DNA of 64,000 nt, taken from positions 682,001-746,000 of the forward strand of contig NZ_CP137079.1 in NCBI RefSeq assembly GCF_033170155.1, read 5' to 3'. The stretch comes from Raineyella sp. W15-4 (lineage in GTDB: Bacteria; Actinomycetota; Actinomycetes; Propionibacteriales; Propionibacteriaceae). Positions 17,382 to 28,510 of the stretch are shown piece by piece (position 1 is the first letter of the stretch; each line of letters starts with the position of its first letter). A model generated the notes under the pieces. It saw nothing but the letters and a program-made list of their open reading frames with translations. It did not search any database and was not told the DNA's origin. A program made the position numbers and the translations under genes.

Positions 17382-19655
17382 TCACTGCCGGACCAGCAGG
17401 CCCACCGGGTAGTCGGCGAGGATCTCCGCTAGGGCGACCGTACCCGACCACTCCAGACCGTGCAGTTGTCCGCGGTAGCTGCCGTCGAGGTGCAGCACCG
17501 TGTCCCGCCAGCCGCCCTGGTGGGTGAGACCGTACGGCAGCCGGGTGGCCAGGGTGATCGCACCGCCGCGGTCGAAGGCGACCAGGTGCTCGGCGGCCGG
17601 CCCTTCGGCGTGCACCGGGGTGTAGCCGGTGAACAGCTCGGGACGCTCCCGGCGCAGCCGGAGTGCCCGGGAGGTGACCCACAGCTTCGCCGCGCCGGTG
17701 GCGTCCAGCGGTGGGGCCTCGGTGCGGTGCAGCAGGCCGGCGCAGGCGGCGAAGTCGACCGGCCGGCGGTTGTCGGGGTCCACCAGCGACTCGTCCCACA
17801 GCTCGGTGCCCTGGTAGACGTCGGGGACCCCCGGCATGGTGAGCTGGACGAGTTTCTGGCCCAGCGAGTTCGACCAGCCGGGGCGGGCGACCAGGCCGAG
17901 CAGCGTACGCATCAGCTCCACCGTGTCCGGGTCGTCGTAGGCCCGGTCGATGGCGTCGTGGACCTCCTTCTCGAACTCCTCGTTCGGGTCGGTCCAGCTG
18001 GTCTGGTCCGAGGCCTCCCGCATCGCCTTGGTGGCGTACGCCTGCATGCGTTCCCGGGAGATCGGCGCCGCCCCGACGAAGGTCTGGGCGAGCAGGTAGG
18101 CCAGCGGCCGGTTGGCGATGTCCATCCGTTCCACCACCCGCTGGGCGAACGGCCCCCAGATGTCGCCGATCTCGGCCAGTACGTTGAGCCGGCCCCGGAC
18201 GTCCTCGCTGCGCTTCGTGTCATGGGTGGACAGCGAGGTCATCGACTCCGGCCAGCGGGCCTGTCGGTGTGCCATCCGCCGGTGGAACTCCTCGACCCCG
18301 ATGCCGAAGGTGCCGGGATCGCCACCGACCTCGTTCAGCGCGATGAACCGGGAATAGCGGTAGTAGGCGGTGTCCTCCACGCCCTTGGCCATCACCGCTC
18401 CGCAGAACTGCTGGAACCGGCGGGCCACCTCGTCGGCCGGGTCGTGCAGGCGGTCACCGATCGCGTCGATCACCTCGGCCAGGTCGGGGCGTGCCGCGGC
18501 CGCGGCCCGCTCGGCGGCGATCAGGTAGCCGTCTCCCTGGGGCAGGTAGGAGCGATAGACCTCGAAGCGGGCCGCGATCTCGGCCAGCGCCGACTCCAGC
18601 GGCTCGGCCTCCAGCTCCGGGGCGAGCCGGGCGATCCGGTGCCGCTCCGCTTCGAGCAGCTCGTAGGCCGCGTTGAGCTTGCCCTCCAGGATGTGGTCGG
18701 CGATGCCGACCTGGTCCCCGGTGATCGAGGTGTAGATCCGGGAGAACTGCTTCTCGGCGGCCGGATCGAGGAACACCGCCCCGGCGTCGAACATCGCGTC
18801 GTACCCGCTGGTGCCCTGGATCGGCCAGGTCGGCAGGTGCTCGCCGCGCTCCAGGATCTTCTCGCCCACGATCCAGGCGTCCGGCGCCAACTCCCGCAGC
18901 CGGACGAAGTAGCCGCCGGGGTCGCACAGCCCGTCGGGGTGGTCGACCCGCAGGCCGTCGACCTGCCCGTCGGCGATCCACCGGGCGATCCGGGCGTGCG
19001 TGGCGGCGAACACCTCGGGGTCCTCCTGGCGGATCCCGGCCAGGGTGGTGACGGCGAAGAAGCGCCGGTAGGTGATGTCGGTGTCACCGCGTCGCCAGGA
19101 GATCAGCCGGTAGTGCTGCCGCCCGTGGACGGCCGCCGCCGAGTCCCCGGGATGCCAGCTGCCGTCCGCCACCGGGTAGCGATGGCCGAAGTAGTCCAGC
19201 TCGGCCCCGTCCTCGGTCACCACCAGGGCGAGGTTCTCGTCCCGGTCCTCCCCGAGCACCGGCAGCAGGATCGGGAAGCGGCTCCAGTCGATGTCGTACC
19301 AGGCGGCGTACGGTGAGTCCCTGCCCTCCTTCAGCACGCTCCACCAGCTCGGGTTCTGGTCGGGCTCGGCGATGCCGAGATGGTTGGGGACGATGTCGAC
19401 CACGATCCCGATCCCGGCCGCGTGGGCGGCCTCGACCAGTTCCGCCCAGCCCTGCTCGCCGCCGCGCTGGGGGTCGATCCGGGTCGGATCGACGCAGTCG
19501 TAGCCGTGCTCCGACCCGGCGGTGGAGGAGAGCAGGGGAGACAGGTAGAGCGCGCCCACCCCGAGGTCCCGCAGGTAGCCGACCATCGCGGTGGCCTGCC
19601 GCAGGGTGAAGTCCCGGGTGATCTGGAGTCGGTAGGTCGAGGTGGGGGTGCGCAC
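17382..19655 (-). CDS. treY: Malto-oligosyltrehalose synthase
   Basis: TreY isomerises the reducing-end glucose of malto-oligosaccharides to a trehalose linkage, the first step of the TreY-TreZ route. It is a 757-residue GH13 protein that starts TPTSTYRLQITRDFTL. Visible motifs include VDIVPNHLGI, DGLRVDHPDGL (nucleophile region), WIVGEKIL (acid/base Glu) and LSTHDTKRSEDVR. I choose GTG 19655 because GGAAGGA is just upstream; the 24 residues before it in frame are not conserved. treZ and treX are not adjacent, which is unusual because they normally cluster. Confidence 0.93.
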   Translation of the reverse strand: MRTPTSTYRLQITRDFTLRQATAMVGYLRDLGVGALYLSPLLSSTAGSEHGYDCVDPTRIDPQRGGEQGWAELVEAAHAAGIGIVVDIVPNHLGIAEPDQNPSWWSVLKEGRDSPYAAWYDIDWSRFPILLPVLGEDRDENLALVVTEDGAELDYFGHRYPVADGSWHPGDSAAAVHGRQHYRLISWRRGDTDITYRRFFAVTTLAGIRQEDPEVFAATHARIARWIADGQVDGLRVDHPDGLCDPGGYFVRLRELAPDAWIVGEKILERGEHLPTWPIQGTSGYDAMFDAGAVFLDPAAEKQFSRIYTSITGDQVGIADHILEGKLNAAYELLEAERHRIARLAPELEAEPLESALAEIAARFEVYRSYLPQGDGYLIAAERAAAAARPDLAEVIDAIGDRLHDPADEVARRFQQFCGAVMAKGVEDTAYYRYSRFIALNEVGGDPGTFGIGVEEFHRRMAHRQARWPESMTSLSTHDTKRSEDVRGRLNVLAEIGDIWGPFAQRVVERMDIANRPLAYLLAQTFVGAAPISRERMQAYATKAMREASDQTSWTDPNEEFEKEVHDAIDRAYDDPDTVELMRTLLGLVARPGWSNSLGQKLVQLTMPGVPDVYQGTELWDESLVDPDNRRPVDFAACAGLLHRTEAPPLDATGAAKLWVTSRALRLRRERPELFTGYTPVHAEGPAAEHLVAFDRGGAITLATRLPYGLTHQGGWRDTVLHLDGSYRGQLHGLEWSGTVALAEILADYPVGLLVRQ

Positions 19656-19747
19656 AAGTTGTCCTTCCGTCGATCCCCCCACACAGTATCGGGCGAAGGA
19701 GTCTGCGTAGGGTGGAGACGTCGACACCCCTGACCGAGGAGACCTCC

Positions 19748-20590
19748 ATGCCTGCTCCCCAGCTCGCCCCGACCGTCCCGCTCCGCAGCGGCGGTGCCAT
19801 CCCGCTGCTCGGGCTCGGCACCTGGCCGATGACCGGTGCGGCCTGCACCGAGGCCGTCGTCACCGCGCTCGAGACCGGTTACCGGCTGCTCGACACCGCG
19901 GAGAACTACGAGAACGAGGCGGCGGTGGGGGCCGGGGTGCGACAGGCCTCGATCCCCCGGGAGGAGGTGTTCGTCACCACCAAGTTCAACCGGAAGTGGC
20001 ACGGCCGGGACCTGGTCCGGCCGGCCCTGGAGGCCGCACTGGAGCGGATGGGCCTCGACTACGTCGACCTGCTGCTGATCCACTGGCCGAACCCCGACCA
20101 GGGCCGCTACCTGGAGGCTTTCGAGGGGATGCTGGCCGTCCAGCAGGCGGGTCTCACCCGGGCGATCGGCACCTCGAACTTCACCGAGCCGTTCCTCACC
20201 GACCTGTTCGCCCACGGGTACGTGCCGGAGGTCAACCAGATCGAGCTGGACCCGACCCGGCCGCGTCGTGACCTGGTCGCCATCCACCGCGAGCACGGGA
20301 TCGTCACCGGCGCCTGGAGCCCGCTGGGGCGCGACCACCGCGACGAGCTGATGGCCTCGGCGGCGGTGCTGGACGCCGCCCGTACGCTGGGGCGGACGAC
20401 CGCCCAGGTGGTGCTGCGCTGGGAGGTCCAGCAGGACTTCGTGGCGGTTCCGAAGTCCGCCGATCCGCGCCGCCAACTGGAGAACCTGTCGCTCTTCGAC
20501 TTCACCCTGTCGGCGGAGCAGATGGCGGCGATCGGGGCGCTGGAGGACCCGCAGGCGGACCTGCTCGATCCGCTTCGCTTCTGGCACTGA
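19748..20590 (+). CDS. Aldo/keto reductase
   Basis: This is a 280-residue (beta/alpha)8 NADPH-dependent carbonyl reductase of the diketogulonate reductase-like (AKR5) group. The catalytic tetrad is D49, Y54, K79 and H112 (in YRLLDTAENYENE, TTKF and LLIHWP), and the C-terminal VPKSADPRRQLENL holds the cofactor 2'-phosphate site. The ATG has GAGGAG upstream. It diverges from treY across 92 bases. The physiological substrate cannot be told from sequence. Confidence 0.9.
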   Translation: MPAPQLAPTVPLRSGGAIPLLGLGTWPMTGAACTEAVVTALETGYRLLDTAENYENEAAVGAGVRQASIPREEVFVTTKFNRKWHGRDLVRPALEAALERMGLDYVDLLLIHWPNPDQGRYLEAFEGMLAVQQAGLTRAIGTSNFTEPFLTDLFAHGYVPEVNQIELDPTRPRRDLVAIHREHGIVTGAWSPLGRDHRDELMASAAVLDAARTLGRTTAQVVLRWEVQQDFVAVPKSADPRRQLENLSLFDFTLSAEQMAAIGALEDPQADLLDPLRFWH

Positions 20591-20691
20591 TCCGCTCCGC
20601 CTCTGGCACCGGGATTTCCTGAGCCTCACCTGCCTTTCGCCAGCCTTCCCTCGCTACCGGGACGGCCGCGCGGCGGTTACTCTCGCACCAC

Positions 20692-21642
20692 ATGAGCACC
20701 TCTGTGACCGCCGCGCAGGCCGTCGACACGCGCATCCTCCGCCGCTTCATGTGGCTCTCCGTGGCCGCCGCCCTGGCCACCATGGCGATCAAGGGGGGCG
20801 CCGCGGTGTTGACCGGGTCCGTCGGCCTGCTGTCCGACGCGATGGAGTCGATGGTCAACCTCGCCGCCGCCCTGATCGGCGTCTGGGCGCTGCGGCTGGC
20901 GGCGAAGCCCGCCGACCAGGGTCACCCCTTCGGCCACGGCAAGGCGGAGTACTTCTCCTCCCTCGCCGAGGGATCGATGATCCTGGTGGCCGCGACGCTG
21001 ATCATCTACACCGCGGTGCAGCGGCTGATCGCCCCGCAGCCGGTGGCCCAACTCGGGCTGGGCCTGCTGCTCGCCACCGGGGCGTCGGTGATCAACCTCG
21101 CGGTGTCGATCGTGCTGCGCCGGGCCGGCCACCGACACCGGTCGATCGCCCTGGAAGCGGACGGCAAGCACCTGATGACCGACGTATGGACCTCCGTCGG
21201 CGTCCTGATCGGCATCGGACTGGTGGCGCTGACCCACTGGCAACCCCTCGACCCGATCGTCGCGATCCTGGTGGGCGGCAACATCCTGGTCACCGGCTGG
21301 GGACTGTTGCGGCGCTCCGGGACACTGCTGCTCAGCTCGTCCCTCGACCCTGAGGACATCGCCCGGATCCGGGCGGTGGAGGACACCTTCGCCGCGCGTG
21401 AGCCGGTGCACTTCCTGGCCAACCAGACCGTCCAGCAAGGACAGCTCGCGGTGGTGCACTCGTTCCTGTGCGTCCCGGACGAGTGGACGGTCGGCCGGGC
21501 CCGGGGGCTGGCCGAGGAGGTCAAGGCGGCGATCACCGGCGTGCTGCGGCGCAGCGACGTGTACGTCCACGTCCAGTCGCATTCCTCCCACGATGTGCCG
21601 GAGGAGCCGTTGCCGGGCAAGCCGGGGGCGCCGCGCAGCTGA
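20692..21642 (+). CDS. Cation diffusion facilitator (CDF) metal exporter
   Basis: The 316-residue inner-membrane antiporter has six predicted transmembrane helices and a cytoplasmic C-terminal domain from about residue 215. CDF signatures are LLSDAMESMVN (metal site around D49), HPFGHGKAEYFSS (78-90) and ADGKHLMTDVWTS with the H160-x3-D164 metal pair. It likely exports Zn(II), Fe(II) or Mn(II) in exchange for protons; the metal cannot be assigned. No Shine-Dalgarno sequence is seen before the ATG. It converges with the SixA-like gene 10 bases downstream. Confidence 0.88.
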   Translation: MSTSVTAAQAVDTRILRRFMWLSVAAALATMAIKGGAAVLTGSVGLLSDAMESMVNLAAALIGVWALRLAAKPADQGHPFGHGKAEYFSSLAEGSMILVAATLIIYTAVQRLIAPQPVAQLGLGLLLATGASVINLAVSIVLRRAGHRHRSIALEADGKHLMTDVWTSVGVLIGIGLVALTHWQPLDPIVAILVGGNILVTGWGLLRRSGTLLLSSSLDPEDIARIRAVEDTFAAREPVHFLANQTVQQGQLAVVHSFLCVPDEWTVGRARGLAEEVKAAITGVLRRSDVYVHVQSHSSHDVPEEPLPGKPGAPRS

Positions 21643-21652
21643 ACCGACGGTC

Positions 21653-22171
21653 TCAGCAGACCGCGGGCGTCGCGTCGGAGCCCATGGTGCCGACGAGGCG
21701 GACGCCGTCGCGGTCTCCCTCGGCGAGCGCTGACCAGGTGCCGGGCAGCTCGATCTCGGTGACCGAAGCGGCCGGGAAGGCGCAGCGCTGGGCGTCAGCG
21801 TCACCGTGGCCGGCGTCGTACGCCAGCTCGGCGGCCAGCGCGGGCAGACCGGGGGAGTGGCCGACCACCAGCAGTGCGGTCACCTCGTCCTCGATCTCGC
21901 CGATCCGCTGCAGCAGTGTCTCGACATCGGCCTGGTAGAGCGCCTCCTGGAACTCCAGCCGGGGCGCGCCGGGCAGGGCCAACCCGGCGACGGTCTCCCG
22001 GCAGCGCTCGGCGGTTGAACTCATCACCACGCCGATCCCACGATCGGCCAGCAGCGCCCCGGCCTCGGCGGCCTGCCGGCGGCCGAACGCGCTCAGCGGC
22101 CGATCCCTGTCCGCGGCGGGGGAGCGCGCCTCGACCTGGCCGTGGCGGATCAGATACAGGTGACGTCGCAT
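21653..22171 (-). CDS. SixA-like histidine phosphatase
   Basis: The 172-residue protein is a branch-1 histidine phosphatase. The RHG motif (YLIRHGQV, residues 7-14) holds the phospho-accepting His, and VVGHSPGLPALA holds the second catalytic His. Length and pattern resemble SixA, which dephosphorylates phosphohistidine on HPt domains or PTS proteins; actinobacterial targets are unknown. The ATG lacks a Shine-Dalgarno sequence, and TACCCT lies 7 bases before it, so the mRNA may be nearly leaderless. Confidence 0.85.
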   Translation of the reverse strand: MRRHLYLIRHGQVEARSPAADRDRPLSAFGRRQAAEAGALLADRGIGVVMSSTAERCRETVAGLALPGAPRLEFQEALYQADVETLLQRIGEIEDEVTALLVVGHSPGLPALAAELAYDAGHGDADAQRCAFPAASVTEIELPGTWSALAEGDRDGVRLVGTMGSDATPAVC

Positions 22172-22271
22172 ACCCCCCAGGGTACTCGACGGCCCGACCG
22201 GCCTCGGCGAGATGGTCCCCCGGTGCCAGGACCGTGGGTCAGGGGTCCGGACGTCTCGGGTGTCCGGCAGC

Positions 22272-23144
22272 TCAGATGTCCAGCAGCCCGCACAGGGCGT
22301 CGAGGCGGTGGAAGGTGATCTGTGCCGGGGCCTGGGCACGGACCACCGGCTTGGCGCAGAAGGCCACCCCGAGGGCGGCGGCGGCGATCATCGCCAGGTC
22401 GTTGGCGCCGTCGCCCATCGCGACCGTACGGTGCGGGTCGGCGCCCACCGCCGCGGCGTACGTCCCCAGCTGGCGCTCCTTGACCCGGCGGTCGACCACC
22501 TCGCCGAGGGTGCGGCCGGTGAGCCGGCCGGACCCGTCGACCTCGAGCCGGTTCGCTCGGACCAGTTCGATGCCGAGCCGGGCGGCGAGTGGGGCGACGA
22601 TCTCGATGAAGCCGCCGGAGACCAGCCCGATGTGCCCGCCGCGGCGCTGCACCGTGCGGACCAGTTCCTCCGCGCCGGGGGTGTAGCTCACCCGGGCGGC
22701 GACGTCGTCGAGGACGGTGACCGGCACTCCCGCCAGGGTGGCCACCCGGGCGGCGAGGCTCTCGGCGAAGTCGATCTCGCCGCGCATCGCCTGCTCGGTC
22801 ACCCGGGTCACCTCCTCGCGCGATCCGGCCGCGTCGGCGATCTCCTCGATCACCTCGCTGGTGATGAAGGTCGAGTCGACATCCATCACCACCAGGTCCG
22901 GGCCGTCCAGCAGTGGGCCATGGATGACCGCTCCGGAGATGCCGTACGCGGTGGTCACCGGGCGGACGTCGACCGGAGCCGGGGCCTCCCCCTCGAGGTA
23001 GACCGCGCGCCAGGCGGCCTCCTCGCGGTGGCGTACGCCGGTGGCGCCGGGGAACAGGGCCCGCGCCGCCGCCACGGCGTCCTCGGGGATCTCGGTGTCG
23101 CTGACCAGGGCCAGCCGCTGGGGCACGGAGGGGCGCTGCTGCAC
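22272..23144 (-). CDS. serB: Phosphoserine phosphatase
   Basis: SerB makes L-serine from phosphoserine, the last step of serine synthesis. It is a 290-residue HAD-family enzyme. An N-terminal regulatory (ACT-like) region spans about 1-80. The catalytic D88-x-D90 is in VVMDVDSTFI, with SGGF (176-179), a Lys (RVKER) and GDGAND (244-249). The start is GTG without a useful ribosome site; TAGGGT ends 6 bases before it, which suggests a leaderless transcript. It diverges from the S10 operon. Confidence 0.93.
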   Translation of the reverse strand: MQQRPSVPQRLALVSDTEIPEDAVAAARALFPGATGVRHREEAAWRAVYLEGEAPAPVDVRPVTTAYGISGAVIHGPLLDGPDLVVMDVDSTFITSEVIEEIADAAGSREEVTRVTEQAMRGEIDFAESLAARVATLAGVPVTVLDDVAARVSYTPGAEELVRTVQRRGGHIGLVSGGFIEIVAPLAARLGIELVRANRLEVDGSGRLTGRTLGEVVDRRVKERQLGTYAAAVGADPHRTVAMGDGANDLAMIAAAALGVAFCAKPVVRAQAPAQITFHRLDALCGLLDI

Positions 23145-23672
23145 GCTCCGACCCTATCGTGGGGGCGGTGCGGCCCCGGACGCCGTCCGCCGGTCCTGGT
23201 GCCGCCGCGGACAGGTCAATTTGCCCGATCCGGCCAGAGATGACAACATAGTGGGGTTGCTCCGACAGGGCAGCAGGTGTCATCTACATTCCATAGGGTC
23301 TCCACGCAGAGTCGCCGGCCGATTTTCCGGCGGGTGAGGTGGGAGTCGGTCCCGGTCGAGGGGCCCAGGGCATGGATGATGGCACACGCTGTCCGGCCGC
23401 CGCGTTCGCGGGTGCGGCTCGGACACCGGGGATGCCGGCATCTGGTGATGCGCAGTATCGACTCCCGGTGTACGAGGCGTCAGACCCGGGACACGGATCA
23501 GGAACCAGGGGAGATCTGGGTCCTGTTCTGTCCCGGATACGCGACACGCCCGACCGCGTGGGTCGCTCGATCGTCGTGATCGTGCGGGTCTCCCGGCCAA
23601 AGCGGGCGGGGAGTGACGGAGACCGGTACTGCTCACCCGAGCGGCCGCCGAAGCACGAGAGAAGGACGAACT
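23145..23672 (+). other. serB-rpsJ intergenic region / S10 leader
   Basis: This 528-base gap has no gene I can support. It should contain the divergent serB and S10 promoters and a long S10 leader (roughly 375 nt if the promoter at 23262-23290 is right). L4-type leader control of S10 operons is known in other bacteria, but I cannot identify its structure here. Confidence 0.5.
23262..23290 (+). promoter_or_regulatory. Candidate S10 operon promoter
   Basis: CCGACA (23262-23267), a 17-bp spacer and TACATT (23285-23290). Each hexamer matches consensus at four positions. It is the best-spaced pair I found in the gap, but it is only a candidate. Confidence 0.4.
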
Positions 23673-23981
23673 GTGGCGGGACAAAAGATCCGCATCAGGC
23701 TGAAGGCCTATGACCACGAGGTCATCGACTCCTCGGCGCGCAAGATCGTCGACACGGTGACGCGGACTGGTGCCCAGGTTGCCGGCCCGGTGCCGCTGCC
23801 CACGGAGAAGAACGTGTTCTGTGTGATCCGTTCGCCGCACAAGTACAAGGACAGCCGCGAGCACTTCGAGATGCGTACGCACAAGCGGCTCATCGACATC
23901 ATCGATCCGACGCCGAAGACGGTCGACTCGCTGATGCGGCTCGACCTGCCCGCCGGTGTCGACATCGAGATCAAGCTCTGA
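23673..23981 (+). CDS. rpsJ: 30S ribosomal protein S10
   Basis: S10 is part of the 30S head and, with NusB, of the antitermination complex. It is 102 residues from GTG ([19 protein letters not shown]) with GAGAAGGA upstream; longer in-frame starts lack a ribosome site. The conserved loop region [20 protein letters not shown] is intact. It is the first gene of the S10 operon, 14 bases before rplC. Confidence 0.97.
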   Translation: MAGQKIRIRLKAYDHEVIDSSARKIVDTVTRTGAQVAGPVPLPTEKNVFCVIRSPHKYKDSREHFEMRTHKRLIDIIDPTPKTVDSLMRLDLPAGVDIEIKL

Positions 23982-23995
23982 GGGACGTCTGAATC

Positions 23996-24667
23996 ATGAG
24001 CACTGAACGCAAGGTGAAGGGTCTGCTGGGCACCAAGCTCGGCATGACCCAGGTCTGGGACGCCGACAACAAGATCGTCCCGGTGACCGTCATCCAGGCC
24101 GGTCCCTGTGTGGTGACCCAGGTCCGCACCCCCGAGGCCGACGGCTACTCCGCCGTCCAGCTCGGCTACGGCGCGGTCAAGCCCACGAAGGTCACCAAGC
24201 CGATGGCCGGGCACTTCGAGAAGGCCGGCGTGACGCCGCGCCGGCACCTGATGGAGCTGCGCACCACCGACGCCGCCGAGTACGAGGTCGGCCAGGAGCT
24301 GGCCGCCGACGTCTTCGCCGACGGTGAGTACGTCGACGTCACCGGCATCACCCGGGGTCATGGCACCGCCGGTGTGATGAAGCGGCACGGCTTCAAGGGT
24401 CTGGGCGCCGGCCACGGTGTCCACCGCAAGCACCGCTCGCCGGGTTCCATCGGTGGTTGCTCCACCCCGGGTCGCGTCTTCCGCGGTCTGCGGATGGCCG
24501 GCCGGATGGGTGTGGACAAGAAGACGGTGCAGAACCTCAAGGTCCACGCGGTCGACGTCGAGAAGGGCCTCATCCTGGTCAAGGGCGCGATCCCGGGTAC
24601 CAAGGGTGGCCTGGTCGTCCTCCGCAGCGCCAACAAGAAGGCTGCCACGGAAGGGAAGGCCGCATGA
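23996..24667 (+). CDS. rplC: 50S ribosomal protein L3
   Basis: L3 is an early-assembly protein that reaches the peptidyl transferase centre. The protein is 223 residues with the typical [14 protein letters not shown] start and the central [14 protein letters not shown] extension. Its stop overlaps the rplD start (ATGA). Confidence 0.97.
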   Translation: MSTERKVKGLLGTKLGMTQVWDADNKIVPVTVIQAGPCVVTQVRTPEADGYSAVQLGYGAVKPTKVTKPMAGHFEKAGVTPRRHLMELRTTDAAEYEVGQELAADVFADGEYVDVTGITRGHGTAGVMKRHGFKGLGAGHGVHRKHRSPGSIGGCSTPGRVFRGLRMAGRMGVDKKTVQNLKVHAVDVEKGLILVKGAIPGTKGGLVVLRSANKKAATEGKAA

Positions 24668-25347
24668 GCACCCTGACCATCGACGTCCTGGACGCCCAGG
24701 GCAAGAAGGCCGGCACCGCTGATCTCCCCGCCGAGATCTTCGACGTCGAGCCGAACATCGCGCTGATCCACCAGGTCGTGATCGCCCAGCTGGCCGCTGC
24801 CCGTCAGGGCACCCACAAGGTCAAGACCCGCGGTGAGGTCTCCGGCGGCGGCAAGAAGCCGTGGCGCCAGAAGGGCACCGGCCGCGCCCGCCAGGGCTCG
24901 ATCCGTTCGCCCCAGTGGACCGGTGGTGGCGTCGCGCACGGCCCGCAGCCGCGTTCGTACGCCCAGCGGACCCCGAAGAAGATGATCGCCGCGGCGCTCT
25001 ACGGCTCGCTGACCGACCGGTTCCGCGACGGCAACCTGCGCGTCGTGACCGGCCTCGGGGTGGCCGAGAAGCCGTCCACCAAGACCGCCGTCGCCGCCCT
25101 GGCCACCGTGTCGGAGGCCCGCAAGGTGCTCGTCGTGGTCACCCGCGACGAGGAGATCACCCGGCTGAGCCTGCGCAACGCCGTCGGCGTGCACCTGCTG
25201 GTCCCCGACCAGCTGAACGCGTACGACGTGCTGAACGCCGACGACGTGGTGTTCACCAAGGCTGCCCTGGACGCCTTCGTCGGCACCCGCAACGCCGAGC
25301 CGGAGGCCGTCGAGGTCGCCGCTCAGGTCGAGGAGGAGCAGAAGTGA
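24664..25347 (+). CDS. rplD: 50S ribosomal protein L4
   Basis: L4 lines the exit tunnel and in some bacteria represses the S10 operon. It is 227 residues, starting [14 protein letters not shown] at the ATG that overlaps the rplC stop. The tunnel loop ([20 protein letters not shown]) is intact. A short Glu-rich tail ends the protein, and its coding sequence supplies the GAGGAGGAG ribosome site for rplW. Confidence 0.97.
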   Translation: MSTLTIDVLDAQGKKAGTADLPAEIFDVEPNIALIHQVVIAQLAAARQGTHKVKTRGEVSGGGKKPWRQKGTGRARQGSIRSPQWTGGGVAHGPQPRSYAQRTPKKMIAAALYGSLTDRFRDGNLRVVTGLGVAEKPSTKTAVAALATVSEARKVLVVVTRDEEITRLSLRNAVGVHLLVPDQLNAYDVLNADDVVFTKAALDAFVGTRNAEPEAVEVAAQVEEEQK

Positions 25348-25655
25348 ACGAGCCGCTGAAGATCCGGGTCCACCACGACGTGCTGATCGCCCCGGTGGTC
25401 TCCGAGAAGAGCTACGGCCTGATCGACCAGAACAAGTACACCTTCCTGGTGGACCCGGACGCCAACAAGACCGAGATCAAGATCGCGGTCGAGAAGGTCT
25501 TCGGGGTCAAGGTCATCGCGGTGAACACGATCAACCGCCTGGGCAAGTCGCGCCGGACCAAGTTCGGCACCGGCAAGCGCCCCGACACCAAGCGGGCGAT
25601 CGTCACGGTCGCCGACGGCCAGCGCATCGACATCTTCGGAGGCTCGGTCGACTGA
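25344..25655 (+). CDS. rplW: 50S ribosomal protein L23
   Basis: L23 sits at the tunnel exit and docks trigger factor and SRP. It is 103 residues from a GTG that overlaps the rplD stop (GTGA), preceded by GAGGAGGAGCAG. The core contains [18 protein letters not shown] and [12 protein letters not shown]. rplB follows after 34 bases. Confidence 0.96.
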   Translation: MNEPLKIRVHHDVLIAPVVSEKSYGLIDQNKYTFLVDPDANKTEIKIAVEKVFGVKVIAVNTINRLGKSRRTKFGTGKRPDTKRAIVTVADGQRIDIFGGSVD

Positions 25656-25689
25656 CCGGGACTCCTCGCTGAGACAAGGAACGCATCCT

Positions 25690-26526
<837 letters not shown>

Positions 26527-26547
26527 TCGAGGAAGGGAAGGTAGAAC

Positions 26548-26829
26548 ATGCCTCGCAGTCTGAAGAAGGGCCCCTTCGTCGACGACCACCTGTGGAAGAA
26601 GGTGGACGCGCAGAACGAGAAGGGCACCAAGAGTGTCATCAAGACCTGGTCGCGCCGCTCCATGATCCTGCCGGACATGATCGGGCACACCATCGCGGTG
26701 CACGACGGTCGCAAGCACGTGCCGGTGTTCATCACCGACGCCATGGTCGGCCACAAGCTGGGTGAGTTCGCGCCCACCCGGACGTTCAAGGGCCACATCA
26801 AGGACGACCGCAAGTCGCGCCGTCGCTGA
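26548..26829 (+). CDS. rpsS: 30S ribosomal protein S19
   Basis: S19 forms a complex with S13 in the 30S head and contacts A- and P-site tRNA. It is 93 residues, with [15 protein letters not shown] at the start and the [16 protein letters not shown] motif. It is 21 bases from rplB and 21 from rplV, each gap carrying a GA-rich ribosome site. Confidence 0.97.
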   Translation: MPRSLKKGPFVDDHLWKKVDAQNEKGTKSVIKTWSRRSMILPDMIGHTIAVHDGRKHVPVFITDAMVGHKLGEFAPTRTFKGHIKDDRKSRRR

Positions 26830-26850
26830 GACCGAGGAAGTTGAGAGCCA

Positions 26851-27270
26851 ATGAGCAACACTGACAAGGCACGGCCGAGCCGTCGCGCGGCCCTGCTCGG
26901 CGATCGCCCCGGTAACTACGCGATCGCCAAGCAGGTCCGGATGTCGGCGCAGAAGGTCCGCCGAGTGGTCGACATGGTCCGCGGGATGGACGTCACCGTC
27001 GCCCTGGACACCCTGAAGTTCGCCCCGCAGGCCGCCGCCCAGCCGGTCGCCAAGGTGGTGGCCTCGGCCGCCGCCAACGCCGAGAACACCGACGGCCTGC
27101 GCCGCAACGACCTGTACATCTCGCAGGCGTTCGTGGACGAGGGCATGACGATGCGTCGGATCCGACCCCGCGCCAAGGGGTCGGCCAGCCGCATCCTGAA
27201 GCGTTCCAGCCACATCACCGTCGTCGTCGAGCCTCGCTCGACCACCGAGTCCCAGAAGAAGGAGGCCTGA
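26851..27270 (+). CDS. rplV: 50S ribosomal protein L22
   Basis: L22 lines the exit tunnel, and its loop affects macrolide binding. The protein is 139 residues with the conserved [16 protein letters not shown] and the tip sequence [20 protein letters not shown]. Short N- and C-terminal extensions are present. It ends 2 bases before rpsC. Confidence 0.97.
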   Translation: MSNTDKARPSRRAALLGDRPGNYAIAKQVRMSAQKVRRVVDMVRGMDVTVALDTLKFAPQAAAQPVAKVVASAAANAENTDGLRRNDLYISQAFVDEGMTMRRIRPRAKGSASRILKRSSHITVVVEPRSTTESQKKEA

Positions 27271-27272
27271 GC

Positions 27273-28085
27273 ATGGGTCAGAAGATCAACCCGAACGGCT
27301 TCCGTCTCGGTATCACGACCGACCACGTGAGCCGCTGGTACGCCGACAAGCAGTACGCCGAGTTCGTCGGTGAGGACACCAAGATCCGCGAGTGGATCCA
27401 CTCCAACCTCGAGCGCGCCGGCATCTCCGACGTGGAGATCGAGCGCCGCTCCGAGCGGGTGACCATCTACCTGTACGCCGCGCGTCCGGGCATCGTCATC
27501 GGCCGCAACGGCGCCGAGGCGGAGCGGGTCCGCGGCCAGCTGGAGAAGCTGACCGGCAAGCAGGTGCAGCTGAACATCCTCGAGGTCAAGGACCCCGACA
27601 CCGATGCCCAGCTGGTCGCCCAGGGCGTGGCCGAGCAGCTCGGCGCCCGGGTGGCGTTCCGCCGCGCGATGCGCAAGGCGCAGCAGTCGGCGATGCGCGC
27701 CGGGGCCAAGGGCATCCGGATCCAGTGCTCCGGTCGTCTCGGCGGCGCCGAGATGAGCCGCTCGGAGTTCTACCGCGAGGGCCGGGTGCCGCTGCACACC
27801 CTGCGTGCCGATGTCGACTACGGCTTCTACGAGGCCCGGACGACCTTCGGCCGGATCGGTGTGAAGGTGTGGATCTACAAGGGTGACGTGTCCGGGACCC
27901 GGGCCGAGCGGGCCGCCCAGAAGGCCGCCCGTCAGAACGCCAACCAGCGCCAGCGCCCGGCGCGCGGTGGCCGTGGCCGCGGGGATCGCCCCGACCGCGG
28001 TGGCCGTCGCCGCCAGGATGCTGCGGCAGCCCACAACGCCCCGCAGGGCGAGGCTGCCTCCGCGACCGAGACCGCAGGAGCCTGA
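27273..28085 (+). CDS. rpsC: 30S ribosomal protein S3
   Basis: S3 lines the mRNA entry channel and contributes helicase activity. It is 270 residues: a KH domain (about 40-110, [16 protein letters not shown]) and an S3 C-terminal domain. A basic Arg/Gly/Gln-rich tail after about residue 215 makes it longer than the E. coli protein, as usual in actinobacteria. Confidence 0.97.
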   Translation: MGQKINPNGFRLGITTDHVSRWYADKQYAEFVGEDTKIREWIHSNLERAGISDVEIERRSERVTIYLYAARPGIVIGRNGAEAERVRGQLEKLTGKQVQLNILEVKDPDTDAQLVAQGVAEQLGARVAFRRAMRKAQQSAMRAGAKGIRIQCSGRLGGAEMSRSEFYREGRVPLHTLRADVDYGFYEARTTFGRIGVKVWIYKGDVSGTRAERAAQKAARQNANQRQRPARGGRGRGDRPDRGGRRRQDAAAAHNAPQGEAASATETAGA

Positions 28086-28090
28086 TAGCC

Positions 28091-28510
28091 ATGCTGATTC
28101 CCCGTCGAGTGAAGTACCGCAAGCAGCACCACCCCACGCGCCGCGGCGCGGCCAAGGGTGGCACCGAGCTTGCCTTCGGTGACTACGGCATCCAGGCCCT
28201 GTCCAACGCCTACGTCACCAACCGGCAGATCGAGTCCGCTCGTATCGCCATGACCCGTCACATCAAGCGTGGCGGCAAGGTCTGGATCAACATCTACCCG
28301 GACCGTCCGATGACCAAGCACCCCGCCGAGTCCCGGATGGGATCCGGCAAGGGCACCCCGGAGTGGTGGATCGCGAACGTCAAGGCCGGTGCCGTGATGT
28401 TCGAGCTCGCCGGTGTTCCGGAGGAGGTGGCGCGCGAGGCCCTGCGCCTGGCGATCCACAAGCTCCCGATGAAGGCGCGCTTCATCAAGCGCGAGGCAGG
28501 TGAGAACTGA
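28091..28510 (+). CDS. rplP: 50S ribosomal protein L16
   Basis: L16 helps position A-site tRNA. It is 139 residues, starting [15 protein letters not shown], with the conserved basic [15 protein letters not shown] loop. The stop overlaps the rpmC start (TGATG). Confidence 0.97.
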   Translation: MLIPRRVKYRKQHHPTRRGAAKGGTELAFGDYGIQALSNAYVTNRQIESARIAMTRHIKRGGKVWINIYPDRPMTKHPAESRMGSGKGTPEWWIANVKAGAVMFELAGVPEEVAREALRLAIHKLPMKARFIKREAGEN

